From: UBA8337 sp937907245
Lineage (GTDB): Bacteria > Pseudomonadota > Alphaproteobacteria > RS24
Direction of reading: 5' to 3'
Assembly (NCBI GenBank): GCA_965219485.1
Contig: OZ244774.1
Location: 1,674,001-1,738,000, forward strand
Length of the DNA stretch: 64,000 nucleotides
Shown: one piece after another, positions 34,399 through 43,758 of the stretch
Layout: the number at the start of each line of letters is the position of its first letter
Position numbering within the stretch: the stretch's first letter is position 1
Program-made: the position numbers and the translations under genes
The notes under the pieces: model-generated
What the model saw: only the letters and a program-made list of their open reading frames with translations
What the model was told of the DNA's origin: nothing
Databases searched by the model: none

Positions 34399-35820
34399 TT
34401 AGCCCTCCACTTTCAGGTTGCGAATATCCGTGAAGTGACCCGTCACAGCCGCCGCAGCCGCCATTTCTGGGGATACCAAATGGGTGCGTCCCCCGCGTCC
34501 TTGGCGACCTTCAAAATTGCGATTGGAGGTCGAGGCACAGCGTTCGCCTGGCGCCAATTTATCGGCATTCATCGCCAGACACATGGAGCAGCCTGGCTCG
34601 CGCCATTCAAAACCAGCTTCGATAAATATTTTATCCAAACCTTCTTTTTCCGCCTGTTGCTTAATCAAGCCAGAGCCCGGCACAACCATGGCCGAGACGC
34701 GAGACGCCACCGTTTTGCCCTTGGCAATGGCCGCAGCGGCGCGCAAATCTTCGATACGGCTATTGGTGCAAGACCCGATGAACACGCGGTCGATGGCCAC
34801 TTCTTGCATCGGTGTGCCGGCTTTCAGGCCCATATAATCAAGCGCCCGCTCGGTAGATTTACGACGCGCTTCATCCGCAATATCAGCCGGATTTGGCACC
34901 GCGCCTGCGATGGAGATAACGTCTTGCGGGCTGGTGCCCCAAGTTACCAGAGGCGGCAAGTCAGACGCATCAATGGTGATTTCTTTATCGAAAACCGCAT
35001 CCGCATCCGAAACCAGCGTGCGCCAATAGGCTACCGCTTCATCCCAATCTTCGCCTTTGGGCGCCTTGGCTCGACCTTCTAGGAAAGCGTAAGTTTTCTC
35101 ATCCGGTGCCACGAGGCCCGCGCGTGCGCCTGCTTCGATAGACATATTGCACAGGGTCATGCGCCCTTCCATCGATAGCGCTTCAATGGCGGGGCCTGCA
35201 TATTCCAGCACATAACCGGTGCCGCCAGCCGTGCCAATCTCGCCGATAATGGCAAGAGCGATATCTTTGGCGGTGATATAATCGGGCGCTTCGCCTACCA
35301 CATTAATGCGGAAGTTTTTGGCTTTCGATTGGATCAGCGTTTGGGTTGCCAAAACATGTTCTACTTCCGAGGTGCCAATACCATGTGCCAAAGCGCCAAA
35401 AGCACCATGGGTGGAGGTGTGGCTATCGCCGCAAACAATGGTGAGGCCTGGCAAAGTAAAGCCTTGCTCGGGGCCGGTAACATGCACGATGCCTTGGCGA
35501 ATATCGTCCATAGCGACATATTCAATGCCAAATTCAGCGCAGTTTTTTTCCAAGGTTTGGATTTGTAATTTGCTTTCCGGATCGGCAATCGCATCGACCC
35601 CGCCAGTGCGGTCAGTCGTCGGAATATTGTGATCGGCAAGCGCCAAAACTTTATGCGGGGCGCGCACTTTTCGGCTGGTCATCCGCAAGCCTTCGAAAGC
35701 TTGTGGGCTGGTTACTTCATGCACCAAGTGACGGTCGATATAGAGCAAGCAATTTCCGTCTGCTTGCTCATCTACCATATGAGCATTCCAAATTTTATCG
35801 TAAAGAGTGGTTCCGGTCAT
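34399..35820 (-). CDS. leuC: 3-isopropylmalate dehydratase large subunit
   Basis: Aconitase-family [4Fe-4S] subunit that isomerises isopropylmalate. It has 473 residues. The N-terminal KIWNAH and DRHLVHEVTSPQAFEGL, the CGDSHTSTHGAFGALAHGIGTSEVEHV signature region and the cluster cysteines in GSCTNSR and GCSMCLAMN are present. The first of leuCDB-asd; the 89 bp upstream hold the end of the rplS unit and any leu promoter. No attenuator or leucine-rich leader peptide was recognised there. Confidence 0.98.
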   Translation of the reverse strand: MTGTTLYDKIWNAHMVDEQADGNCLLYIDRHLVHEVTSPQAFEGLRMTSRKVRAPHKVLALADHNIPTTDRTGGVDAIADPESKLQIQTLEKNCAEFGIEYVAMDDIRQGIVHVTGPEQGFTLPGLTIVCGDSHTSTHGAFGALAHGIGTSEVEHVLATQTLIQSKAKNFRINVVGEAPDYITAKDIALAIIGEIGTAGGTGYVLEYAGPAIEALSMEGRMTLCNMSIEAGARAGLVAPDEKTYAFLEGRAKAPKGEDWDEAVAYWRTLVSDADAVFDKEITIDASDLPPLVTWGTSPQDVISIAGAVPNPADIADEARRKSTERALDYMGLKAGTPMQEVAIDRVFIGSCTNSRIEDLRAAAAIAKGKTVASRVSAMVVPGSGLIKQQAEKEGLDKIFIEAGFEWREPGCSMCLAMNADKLAPGERCASTSNRNFEGRQGRGGRTHLVSPEMAAAAAVTGHFTDIRNLKVEG

Positions 35821-35909
35821 ACCTGTTGCCTTTATTTTTACGAGGGCTGCCTACCCCCCGCCCCCGAATTTTGGGGAATGAATGGAGTTTGCGGCTCTCG
35901 AAAGAAAAC

Positions 35910-36344
35910 TTAGGCGTCAGTGTCGACGCTAGGAGCCTCCTTGGCCGCTGCTTTTGGTGTCTTTTTTGCGTCTGCCTTGGTTGATTTCAAGCGACGCTCG
36001 GTAATTCGAGCGGCTTTACCCGTTAGGCCACGCAAATAATAAAGTTTGGCACGACGCACACGACCGCGGCGAACCAGATCGATGCTGTCTACGAGCGGAG
36101 AGTAAATTGGGAAAACCCGTTCCACACCCTCGCCATAAGAAATTTTACGCACAGTGAAATTTTCATTCAAGCCACCGCCAGCGCGCGCAATGCACACGCC
36201 TTCAAAAGCCTGAATACGCTCGCGCGAACCTTCGATTACTTTTACATTCACCTTCACTGTGTCGCCAGGTTGGAAATCCGGTACGGATTTCTCGGCGGTC
36301 AGTTCAGCCATGTGTTCGCGTTCTAATTCTTCAATAACATTCAT
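35910..36344 (-). CDS. rplS: 50S ribosomal protein L19
   Basis: Sits at the 30S-50S interface. The start MNVIEELEREHM at 36344 has GGTGA upstream; an ATG four codons earlier has no ribosome site. The core is standard (FQPGDTVKVNVKVIEG, RIQAFEGVCI, VRRGRVRRAKLYYLRGLTGKAARI). The last 25 residues, rich in Lys and Ala, go beyond the E. coli end. 112 bp downstream of trmD. Confidence 0.96.
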   Translation of the reverse strand: MNVIEELEREHMAELTAEKSVPDFQPGDTVKVNVKVIEGSRERIQAFEGVCIARAGGGLNENFTVRKISYGEGVERVFPIYSPLVDSIDLVRRGRVRRAKLYYLRGLTGKAARITERRLKSTKADAKKTPKAAAKEAPSVDTDA

Positions 36345-36456
36345 TTGCGTCACCATTTGGGCGTTTTTCGGTTTGACACCTGTCTCACCGGATGGGGGGA
36401 TTTACCATGGCTTTAGGGCCATGTCACCCCTTTTCGGGCGATTCACCATTGTTTTT

Positions 36457-37176
36457 TCACTTTTTGGACTTGCTGTCGTTTTGCGGCAAATCCTCTAGTA
36501 AATCGGGTCGGCGTTCTTGCGTAATCTCCAGCGCCCGTTGATGGCGCCATTTGGCTATTTTTTCATGGTCCCCAGAGATCACAACTTCGGGAACTTCCAT
36601 CCCTTCCCAGACTTGCGGGCGGGTATATTGGGGATGCTCGAGCAAACCGCCAGATTGGGAGGAAAAGCTCTCTTGCAAGCCGCTTTCCACCTTGCCCATC
36701 ACGCCCGGCAAAAGGCGGATAATGCTATCTAACATGACCAAAGCAGCTGGCTCGCCGCCCGAGAGGATATAATCGCCGAGCGAGACTTCTAGGGGCGCGC
36801 GCGCCTCGATAAAGCGTTCGTCGATGCCCTCATAGCGATTGCAAAAGAAAATCGCACCCGCACCTTCGGCCAGCTCCTGCGCTAAATCTTGCGTCCAAGG
36901 CACACCGCGCGGGCTCGGTAAAAGCACCGGCAAATTATGCTGCGCCGTCACGCTGTCTAAGGCGGATGCCGCCACATCGGCGCGCATCACCATGCCGGCG
37001 CCGCCGCCAGCCGGCGTATCGTCGATATTTTTATGTTTGCCTTGGCCATGCGCGCGCACATCATGGGTAGTCAGCGACCACAGGCCGTCTTCTCGCGCGC
37101 GTCCGGCCAGACTTTCGCCCAGCGTGCCCGGAAACATGGTTGGAAAACCAGTGATGATATGGGCGTTCCAGCTCAT
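36457..37176 (-). CDS. trmD: tRNA (guanine37-N1)-methyltransferase
   Basis: Makes m1G37 in tRNA, which stops +1 frameshifting. 239 residues with the SPOUT trefoil knot. The conserved segments GGGAGMVMRADV, CNRYEGIDERF, and SLGDYILSGGEPAALVMLDSIIRL with the SAM site are all present. Its ATG overlaps the rimM stop by four bases (ATGA). The last 15 residues are charged. Confidence 0.97.
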   Translation of the reverse strand: MSWNAHIITGFPTMFPGTLGESLAGRAREDGLWSLTTHDVRAHGQGKHKNIDDTPAGGGAGMVMRADVAASALDSVTAQHNLPVLLPSPRGVPWTQDLAQELAEGAGAIFFCNRYEGIDERFIEARAPLEVSLGDYILSGGEPAALVMLDSIIRLLPGVMGKVESGLQESFSSQSGGLLEHPQYTRPQVWEGMEVPEVVISGDHEKIAKWRHQRALEITQERRPDLLEDLPQNDSKSKK

Positions 37177-37724
37177 TTAATCTCTCCAGCTTCTTCAGGA
37201 GAGGCTTCGGTTTCTTGCGGTGGCACAAGCGTTAGCTGCCCGCCCGCCATATCCACATGGGGCACTACTTGTTTGGTGAACGGGTAAAACGAGCCGTCGA
37301 TTTCTAATAAATCGCCCGCCCCGAAATTATGAACCGCCGCCACTTCGCCCAAGCCCTCCCCCTCGGGGCTGACTACCTTTAGGCCGATGAGATCGGCATA
37401 ATAAAAGTCATCTTCTTGAGCTAATTTGGGCAATTTATCGCGCGAGACATATAGCTCGACACCGCGCAAGGCGACCGCTGCATCTCGGTCATCGATGCCT
37501 TTGACAGTCACGCGCGCGCTTTCCGCATTGCCTTTATCGGCCTTGCAGGAGGTCAAAACAAAGACCCGCTCCCCGAGTTTATCGGAGAGCGGTCCATAGG
37601 CCGCGATATCTTGCGGCGATTGCGTGAAGGTTCGCACCTTCATAGCGCCGCGCACGCCATGCGGAGCCCCGACCACGCCCAAACAAACGAGCGTGTCGGG
37701 TATCGCTGGAGCGCGCGATGCCAA
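37173..37724 (-). CDS. rimM: 16S rRNA processing protein RimM
   Basis: Helps mature the 3' domain of 16S rRNA and binds S19. 183 residues with an N-terminal RimM barrel (CLGVVGAPHGVRGAMKVRTFT) and a C-terminal PRC-barrel (YYADLIGLKVVSPEGEGLGEVAAVHNFGAGDLLEI). The best start is a TTG immediately after the rpsP stop; no in-frame ATG lies before the conserved start. The lack of a good ribosome site suggests coupling to rpsP translation. Confidence 0.93.
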   Translation of the reverse strand: MASRAPAIPDTLVCLGVVGAPHGVRGAMKVRTFTQSPQDIAAYGPLSDKLGERVFVLTSCKADKGNAESARVTVKGIDDRDAAVALRGVELYVSRDKLPKLAQEDDFYYADLIGLKVVSPEGEGLGEVAAVHNFGAGDLLEIDGSFYPFTKQVVPHVDMAGGQLTLVPPQETEASPEEAGEIK

Positions 37725-38309
37725 TTAAGCGTCTTTTTCAGAAGCCTCAGCAGCTTCTTCAGCTGGAGCTTCTTCGGCTGGTGCTTCTTCGGCAGGAGCT
37801 TCCTCAGCGGCAGCTTCTTCGGCAGGAGCTTCCTCAGCGGCAGCTTCCTCGGCTGGAGCTTCTTCGGCTGGGGCTTCCTCGGCTGGAGCCTCTTCAGCAG
37901 GCGCTTCCTCAACAGGGGCAGCGGCGGCGGCAGCGGCTTCGGCGGCGGCTTCTTCTGCGGCGGCTTTGGCAGCTTCTTCAGCTTCTTTTTGAGCTTCCAA
38001 ACGCTCTAGCGCTTTTTGGCCTGGCTTGCCTTTGTTTGGATTGTTGCGCTCTTCACGCTTCCAAAGACCAACATCTTGCAAAAACCGTGACACACGGTCG
38101 GAGGGCTTGGCACCTTGCTCAATCCAATGTTTGGCGCGATCGGCGTCTAGCACCACACGCTCGCCGCCGTCTTTTGGCAGCAATGGATTATATGTACCGA
38201 GTTTTTCAATATAACGACCATCGCGAGGCATACGGCTATCGGCCACAACGATGCGATAGAATGGACGCTTTTTAGAGCCGCCACGCGACATACGAATTTT
38301 CAAAGCCAT
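37725..38309 (-). CDS. rpsP: 30S ribosomal protein S16 with long acidic repeat tail
   Basis: The S16 core is residues 1-85 (MALKIRMSRGGSKKRPFYRIVVADSR, then LGTYNPL and DRAKHWIEQGAKPSDRV). Typical S16 is 80-130 residues; this one has 194. From about residue 110 the tail is Ala, Glu and Pro only, built from EAPAE units made by a 15-bp DNA repeat (about 37755-37910), ending in EASEKDA. The tail is strongly acidic, odd for an rRNA-binding protein. The frame stays open to the stop and the next gene abuts it, so it is translated as far as sequence shows. Confidence 0.95.
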   Translation of the reverse strand: MALKIRMSRGGSKKRPFYRIVVADSRMPRDGRYIEKLGTYNPLLPKDGGERVVLDADRAKHWIEQGAKPSDRVSRFLQDVGLWKREERNNPNKGKPGQKALERLEAQKEAEEAAKAAAEEAAAEAAAAAAAPVEEAPAEEAPAEEAPAEEAPAEEAAAEEAPAEEAAAEEAPAEEAPAEEAPAEEAAEASEKDA

Positions 38310-38354
38310 TTTTAGTTCCTTTCAACGAACAATAAATTAGTCAATCTGTTAGCT

Positions 38355-38379
38355 GGCCGCCCCACGCTTGGGCTCGGCC
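38355..38379. other. Hairpin between ffh and rpsP
   Basis: GGCCG/CGGCC arms with inner CCC/GGG and an ACGCTT loop, 8 bp past the ffh stop. No U-tract, so attenuation or RNA processing rather than termination; weak evidence. Confidence 0.35.
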
Positions 38380-38386
38380 TGTTTCT

Positions 38387-39898
38387 CTATTTCTTTTTCG
38401 GGGGAAGCCCCAAACCTTTTAAAAAATCTGGCGGCGCACTGGCCCCACCCAATTTGGTTAAATCTGGAAGCGCCCCAGACCCTTTTGTCAGGTCTTGTTG
38501 GGCCGCCATGTTTTGCATATCGGTTAGGCTCGGCATATTCGGCATATTAGGTTGTCCACCGCCGCCCATGCCGCCCAGCATACCTGCCAGACCTTTCATG
38601 CCGCCTTTGCCGAGTTTCTTCATCATGTCGGCCATTTGCCGATGCATTTTGAGAATTTTATTGACCTCTTGCACGCTGGTGCCCGAGCCCGCCGCGACGC
38701 GTTTTTTGCGACTGGCATTTAATAGTTTTGGGTTTTCCCGTTCGCCCGATGTCATCGAGGAGACAATCGCTGCTTGGCGCAATAATTCGCGCTCATCCAT
38801 GCCCATGGCGGCGACTTGTTTTTTCATTTTGCCCATGCCCGGCAACATGCCCAAGACGCCCGACATGCCGCCCATACGCTGCATTTGCTTTAATTGTTCG
38901 GCCATATCATCCAGCGTAAACACGCCTTTTTTCATGCGGGCTGCCATTTTATCGGCTTTTTCCGCATCCATCGTTTCGGCAGCTTTTTCAACCAGCCCAA
39001 CAACATCGCCCATGCCGAGAATGCGATTGGCGACGCGCGTCGGGTCAAACACTTCTAATTTATCGACCGCTTCGCCGACGCCCAAAAACTTAATCGGCAC
39101 GCCCGTCACATAGCGCATAGATAAAGCTGCGCCGCCGCGGCCATCGCCATCGGCGCGGGTCAAAACAATACCGGTCAGGGAAACGCGGGCGCCAAATTGT
39201 GCCGCAATGGTCACCGCCTCTTGGCCGGTCAAACTATCGGCAACCAGCAAAACTTCTTTCGGCGCCGCCGCCGCTTCAATCGCGGCCATTTCGCCCATCA
39301 AGGCTTCATCGATATTGGTGCGGCCTGCGGTATCGAGCATCACCACATCAAAGCCGCCCAGCTTACCGGCTTGCACCGCACGCTTGGCAATATCGACCGG
39401 CGATTGCCCGTCGACGATGGGCAGGGTTTCAACCTCAATTTGTTGACCCAGAACTTTCAATTGTTCCATCGCGGCTGGGCGTTGTGTGTCCAGCGAGGCC
39501 ATGAGGACTTTGCGTTTTTCTTGAGCGGTAATGAATTTGGCTAACTTTGCGGTCGAGGTGGTTTTACCCGAGCCTTGCAGACCCACCATCATCATAACGA
39601 CAGGCGGCACCGCATCAAAGGATAGAGGCTCCGCCGCGCCCAACATTTCGATGAGACCATCATTGACGATTTTGACCATTTGCTGGCCGGGCGTCACTGA
39701 TTTTAAAACCTGCGCGCCAATCGCGGCGGGGCGCACATTATCTAGGAAGGCACGCGCCACGGGCAAAGCCACATCGGCTTCCAAAAGCGCAGTGCGAATT
39801 TCGCCTAGCGCGACGTCGACGTCTTTTTCAGACAGCGCTCCGCGTCCGCGTAGGCGGTCAAATATCGACCCTAAATTTTCGCTCAGCGTGTCAAACAT
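38387..39898 (-). CDS. ffh: Signal recognition particle GTPase Ffh
   Basis: Binds 4.5S RNA and signal sequences of nascent inner-membrane proteins. The start MFDTLSENLG at 39898 gives 503 residues; eleven upstream codons in frame look unrelated. N domain about 1-90, GTPase domain with P-loop GLQGSGKT at 106-113, and DTAGR and TRADGDGRGGAALS loops. The methionine-rich M domain has GSGTSVQEVNKILKMHRQM and ends in a Gly/Met/Pro/Asn-rich tail. Its receptor FtsY is in the divergent operon 2.3 kb away. Confidence 0.97.
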   Translation of the reverse strand: MFDTLSENLGSIFDRLRGRGALSEKDVDVALGEIRTALLEADVALPVARAFLDNVRPAAIGAQVLKSVTPGQQMVKIVNDGLIEMLGAAEPLSFDAVPPVVMMMVGLQGSGKTTSTAKLAKFITAQEKRKVLMASLDTQRPAAMEQLKVLGQQIEVETLPIVDGQSPVDIAKRAVQAGKLGGFDVVMLDTAGRTNIDEALMGEMAAIEAAAAPKEVLLVADSLTGQEAVTIAAQFGARVSLTGIVLTRADGDGRGGAALSMRYVTGVPIKFLGVGEAVDKLEVFDPTRVANRILGMGDVVGLVEKAAETMDAEKADKMAARMKKGVFTLDDMAEQLKQMQRMGGMSGVLGMLPGMGKMKKQVAAMGMDERELLRQAAIVSSMTSGERENPKLLNASRKKRVAAGSGTSVQEVNKILKMHRQMADMMKKLGKGGMKGLAGMLGGMGGGGQPNMPNMPSLTDMQNMAAQQDLTKGSGALPDLTKLGGASAPPDFLKGLGLPPKKK

Positions 39899-40087
39899 AC
39901 GTTTCGCGTTTTGCCTCAACCAAAAGTGCACCCGCGGGCAAAGCTTGCTGGCGGGTGGCGACCTTGCCCCATTGGGCGAAGACCAAAATAAATATCGCTT
40001 CTGTTCAGAAGTGGCGCCAATCTAGGCAGAGGAAGCGTTTAAGTCAAGCGTCTGGTGTTTGCGGGCGCGAGCGCTTATATAAAAGCC

Positions 40088-40933
40088 ATGGCACAGGAAA
40101 CCCATATCGCGTTTTGCAAAATGAACGGCCTTGGCAATGCCTTCGTGGTAATCGACGCTCGCTCGCAGCCGTTGCAGGTAACGGGCGATGAGGTGCGCGC
40201 CATCGCCGATGCCTCGAACCCAGACACGCAAGGCTGTGACCAAGTTTTGGTGATACATGCCTCTCGCCAAGCCAACGAGCAAGCCGTTTTCATGCAAATC
40301 TTCAATGCCGACGGCAGCGAGGTAGAGGCTTGCGGAAATGGCGCCCGCGCCGTAGCCGCGTTTTTGGCACGCCCCTCGACGACCCACGATGGCCGCCCCC
40401 AAATCACGCTAGAAACCCTAGGCGGCACGTTACAATGTGCCACTCAGTTAGACGCAGATATGGCGCAGGTAAGCATTCATATGCCACTGCCCGTATTTGG
40501 CACGCCGGTAGCCTTGCAGGAAGATTTGCCAGAGGCCTTGCCGGTCAATATGGGCAATCCCCATGCCGTCTTGATTATGGACGCCGACACGAAAGCCCAT
40601 GCCGCCAATAGCGGCCCAGCCCTCGAACACCATGCGGCGTTTCCAGACGGGGCCAATATTAATTTTGCCCGCCTCGCGGCCCCTCAGACTTTGCGGCTCG
40701 ATACGTGGGAACGCGGCGCGGGCCTCACCTTAGCTTGCGGCACAGGCGCATGCGCCACGGCGGCGGCGGCGGTTCACAGCCAACTTTGTGCGCCGGGCGC
40801 GATAACAGTTCGCCCGCCATTTAACCAAGACGACAATGCGCACGATGTCATTATTATCGATTATCAACCCGACACGCATTTAATTATGACCGGGCCTGCG
40901 CAGTTTGAATTTGACGGTGAGCTGAGCCTATGA
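40088..40933 (+). CDS. dapF: Diaminopimelate epimerase
   Basis: Interconverts LL- and meso-diaminopimelate for lysine and peptidoglycan. The start ATG at 40088 (MAQETHIAFCKMNGLGN) gives 281 residues; upstream codons lack conservation. The two catalytic cysteines are Cys82 in ACGNGARA and Cys217 in ACGTGACAT. Its stop overlaps the mtaB start by four bases. First gene of dapF-mtaB-ftsY-yciB. Confidence 0.96.
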   Translation: MAQETHIAFCKMNGLGNAFVVIDARSQPLQVTGDEVRAIADASNPDTQGCDQVLVIHASRQANEQAVFMQIFNADGSEVEACGNGARAVAAFLARPSTTHDGRPQITLETLGGTLQCATQLDADMAQVSIHMPLPVFGTPVALQEDLPEALPVNMGNPHAVLIMDADTKAHAANSGPALEHHAAFPDGANINFARLAAPQTLRLDTWERGAGLTLACGTGACATAAAAVHSQLCAPGAITVRPPFNQDDNAHDVIIIDYQPDTHLIMTGPAQFEFDGELSL

Positions 40934-42219
40934 GCGCGACAGATGTATCAGATGTAAAAGTCGAGAATTTTGGCTGCCGCCTCAACGCGCTAGAAGGCGA
41001 TAGCGTGCAAGCCTTGGCGCAAGCGGCGGGTCTGCGAAACACCACTATCATCAATGGGTGCGCCGTCACCGGCGAAGCCATGCGCCAAGCCCGCCAAGCG
41101 GCACGCAAAGCCAAACGCGCCAACCCCGAGGGACAAGTCATCGTGACGGGATGCGCGGCGCAAACCGATGCTGAGCAATTTATCGCCATGCCCGAGGTCG
41201 ACCGCGTTATCGGCAATGAAGAAAAATTGCGCGCCAATACATATCAAGCCAATAGCTATCAAAAAGCACCGGACCCAAAAGTAATGAACGCCGTCTCCGA
41301 CATCATGTCGCTAGAGACCGCAACGCCTTTACCGCCGACACCGCAAACCGGACGCTCGCGCGCTTTCGTGCAAGTGCAAACCGGATGCGACCACCGCTGC
41401 ACTTTTTGTATCATTCCTTTTGGGCGCGGCAACTCGCGCTCCGTTCCTATCCCTGAAGTGGTGGCGCGGTGCCAGCTTTTGGTCGAGCAAGGCCACAAAG
41501 AAATTGTTCTAACGGGCGTCGACGTCACCTCTTATGGGCCAGACATTGGCGAGGCGGGATTGGGCGCTTTGGTGCGCGCTATCCTCGCCCAAGTGCCCGA
41601 GTTGCCGCGCTTGCGCCTATCGTCTATCGACGCGGTGGAAATAGATGCCAATCTTTTGGATATGGTCATCGCCGAGCCGCGCTTGATGCCGCATTTGCAT
41701 TTATCTTTGCAAGCTGGCGACAATATGATTTTGAAGCGGATGAAACGCCGCCATACGCGCGAAGAAGCGATTGCCTTTTGCGCTAAACTGAAACAAGCGC
41801 GCCCCGACATTGCCTTTGGCGCCGATTTAATCGCCGGCTTTCCAACCGAGACCGACGCGATGTTTGAAAATTCTATCAAACTCGTCGAACAGTGCGAGCT
41901 GACTTGGCTGCATGTGTTTCCCTATTCGCCGCGCCCCGATACGCCAGCCGCACGTATGCCACAATTGGATGGCCCGACCATCAAAGCGCGCGCCGCCGCC
42001 TTGCGACAAGCTGGCGACACCCAACGCCAGCGCTGGCTGGATGCGCAAACGGGACAAACACTGAGTGTATTGGTTGAGAAACAAGGCGACACCAAAAGTG
42101 AAGGCCGCAGCGGCAATTTTGCCCGCGTGCTGCTGCCGCCTATTTATCAGCCTGGCGAGCTGGTTTCGCTGCGCGTGTCTGGCAACGATGGTTTGATGTT
42201 AAGCGGAGATGTTTTATGA
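40930..42219 (+). CDS. mtaB: tRNA t6A37 methylthiotransferase MtaB
   Basis: Radical SAM enzyme that adds a methylthio group to t6A37 of tRNAs reading ANN codons. 429 residues. The MTTase domain cluster cysteines are Cys16, Cys44 and Cys75; the radical SAM cluster is Cys143, Cys147, Cys150 (TGCDHRCTFC). A C-terminal TRAM domain follows (about 365-429). The three-cysteine spacing supports MtaB over MiaB. Overlaps both neighbours by four bases, so tightly coupled. Confidence 0.94.
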   Translation: MSATDVSDVKVENFGCRLNALEGDSVQALAQAAGLRNTTIINGCAVTGEAMRQARQAARKAKRANPEGQVIVTGCAAQTDAEQFIAMPEVDRVIGNEEKLRANTYQANSYQKAPDPKVMNAVSDIMSLETATPLPPTPQTGRSRAFVQVQTGCDHRCTFCIIPFGRGNSRSVPIPEVVARCQLLVEQGHKEIVLTGVDVTSYGPDIGEAGLGALVRAILAQVPELPRLRLSSIDAVEIDANLLDMVIAEPRLMPHLHLSLQAGDNMILKRMKRRHTREEAIAFCAKLKQARPDIAFGADLIAGFPTETDAMFENSIKLVEQCELTWLHVFPYSPRPDTPAARMPQLDGPTIKARAAALRQAGDTQRQRWLDAQTGQTLSVLVEKQGDTKSEGRSGNFARVLLPPIYQPGELVSLRVSGNDGLMLSGDVL

Positions 42220-43139
42220 GCGGGTTTTTTGCCTCCCTGAAATCAGGGCTCACCAAGTCGAGCAAAGCGTTAGGCGATAGCCTGTCGTTTTTGAGCGGCA
42301 AAAAATTATCCGCCAGTCAATTGGGCGAATTGGAAGATGCCCTCATCATGGCCGACCTTGGCGTGGCGACGGCGGGTAAAATTGTCGAGAATTTGCGCGC
42401 CCGTCGCGACTTGGCCGAGCTAGATGAAAGTGGATTACGCGAGGCTTTGGCCCGCGAAATTACCGCGCTGCTGACGCCCGTGGAAAAACCCTTTCAATTG
42501 CCTGACACGAAGCCGGCAGTTATTTTAATGAGCGGTGTCAATGGCGCTGGAAAAACCACAACAATTGGTAAATTGGCCAAAAAGTTTATCGCGGAAGGCA
42601 AAACCGTCATGCTGGCGGCAGGCGATACATTTCGCGCCGCCGCGGGCGAGCAATTACAAGTTTGGGGCGAACGCGCTGGGGTCGAAGTCGTGTCTGGCGC
42701 AACGGGTGCCGATGCGGCGGCGCTGTCTTATGAGGCGCTGGAACGGGCCAAAGCCGAGGGCATAGATGTGTTGATGATCGACACGGCAGGGCGCTTACAG
42801 TCGAACGATAACCTGATGGCCGAGTTAGAAAAAATCATCCGCGTGATTGCAAAACTAGACGACACAGCCCCGCATGAAAGCCTATTGGTGCTGGATGCGA
42901 CGACCGGTCAAAACGCGCTGACCCAAGCGGAGGCGTTTTTAAAACGCGCCAATGTCTCGGGCCTGATTATGACCAAACTCGATGGCACAGCGCGCGGCGG
43001 CGGGCTAGTGGCCATCTCGCAAAAACTACAATTGCCGATTTATTTCATCGGCGTCGGTGAACAGGCAGACGACTTGCAAAGTTTTAACGCCAAACAATTT
43101 TCCCTCGCCCTGACGGGCGCAACCGGAGAGACAAACTAA
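42216..43139 (+). CDS. ftsY: Signal recognition particle receptor FtsY
   Basis: GTPase receptor that docks SRP with the membrane. 307 residues: NG domain only, without the long acidic A domain of E. coli FtsY. P-loop GVNGAGKT at 107-114; DTAGRLQ and TKLDGTARGG loops present. A short amphipathic N-terminus (FFASLKSGLTKSSKAL) probably contacts lipid. The start overlaps mtaB and the stop overlaps yciB. Confidence 0.97.
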   Translation: MSGFFASLKSGLTKSSKALGDSLSFLSGKKLSASQLGELEDALIMADLGVATAGKIVENLRARRDLAELDESGLREALAREITALLTPVEKPFQLPDTKPAVILMSGVNGAGKTTTIGKLAKKFIAEGKTVMLAAGDTFRAAAGEQLQVWGERAGVEVVSGATGADAAALSYEALERAKAEGIDVLMIDTAGRLQSNDNLMAELEKIIRVIAKLDDTAPHESLLVLDATTGQNALTQAEAFLKRANVSGLIMTKLDGTARGGGLVAISQKLQLPIYFIGVGEQADDLQSFNAKQFSLALTGATGETN

Positions 43140-43732
43140 TGGCAGGATGGCGTAAAATTATCGAAGAATTTGCTCCACTCGCGACTTTCTTTGTCTTGAA
43201 CTTTCGTGGCCCCCAATGGTTCGGCCGCCCCGAAAGCGATGGCCTGTTGATCGCCACCGCAGGTTTTATGGTGGCCATAGCAGTGGCGCTTATCTCTACC
43301 TATTCGCGCGGGGCTAAACCCAATAATATGACGCTAGCCTCTGCCGGATTTATTTTCGTCTTCGGTGGCATTACTTTGTTTTTGCAAGATGAGACTTTCA
43401 TCAAAATAAAACCAACCTTGGTCTATATTTTATTTGCGGCCATTTTAGGTTTTGGGCTGCTGCGCGGGCAATCTTATTTGCAAAAACTAATGGGCGATAT
43501 GTTGCCGATGGCGCCCGCCGGATGGCTGGTTTTAACGCGGCGCTGGGCCTTGTTTTTTATCTTTCTGGCCGTTCTCAATGAAATCGTTTGGCGCACGCAA
43601 TCGACCGACACTTGGGTCAATTTCAAAGTCTTCGCCACTTTACCACTGACTTTCGGTTTTATGATTTTGCAAATTCCCTTACTAAAAAAACACGGCGCGC
43701 TATCCGACCCCAAAGACGACTCCCAGGCCTAG
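43139..43732 (+). CDS. yciB: Inner membrane-spanning protein YciB (septation protein A)
   Basis: A polytopic membrane protein linked to cell-envelope synthesis and intracellular septation. 197 residues with about five transmembrane segments; LLAGWLVLTRRWALFFIFLAVLNEIVWR-like core (here PAGWLVLTRRW, then NEIVWR) is the family hallmark. The start shares one base with the ftsY stop. Molecular role still unclear in the family. Confidence 0.92.
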   Translation: MAGWRKIIEEFAPLATFFVLNFRGPQWFGRPESDGLLIATAGFMVAIAVALISTYSRGAKPNNMTLASAGFIFVFGGITLFLQDETFIKIKPTLVYILFAAILGFGLLRGQSYLQKLMGDMLPMAPAGWLVLTRRWALFFIFLAVLNEIVWRTQSTDTWVNFKVFATLPLTFGFMILQIPLLKKHGALSDPKDDSQA

Positions 43733-43758
43733 GTCGAAACGCGAGATATTATTTTTGC

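Noticed and set aside
35821..35909. A leucine attenuator before leuC
   Set aside because: No leucine-rich leader peptide was found; only a weak CCCC/GGGG hairpin is present.
37718..38275. Long plus-strand frames opposite rpsP
   Set aside because: They are the antisense of the EAPAE repeat (Leu/Gln or Phe/Ser/Gly-rich products) with no conserved motif.
39899..40087. Promoters in the ffh/dapF divergent gap
   Set aside because: A TATATA element precedes dapF but the nearest -35-like hexamer is 11 bp away, which is too close.
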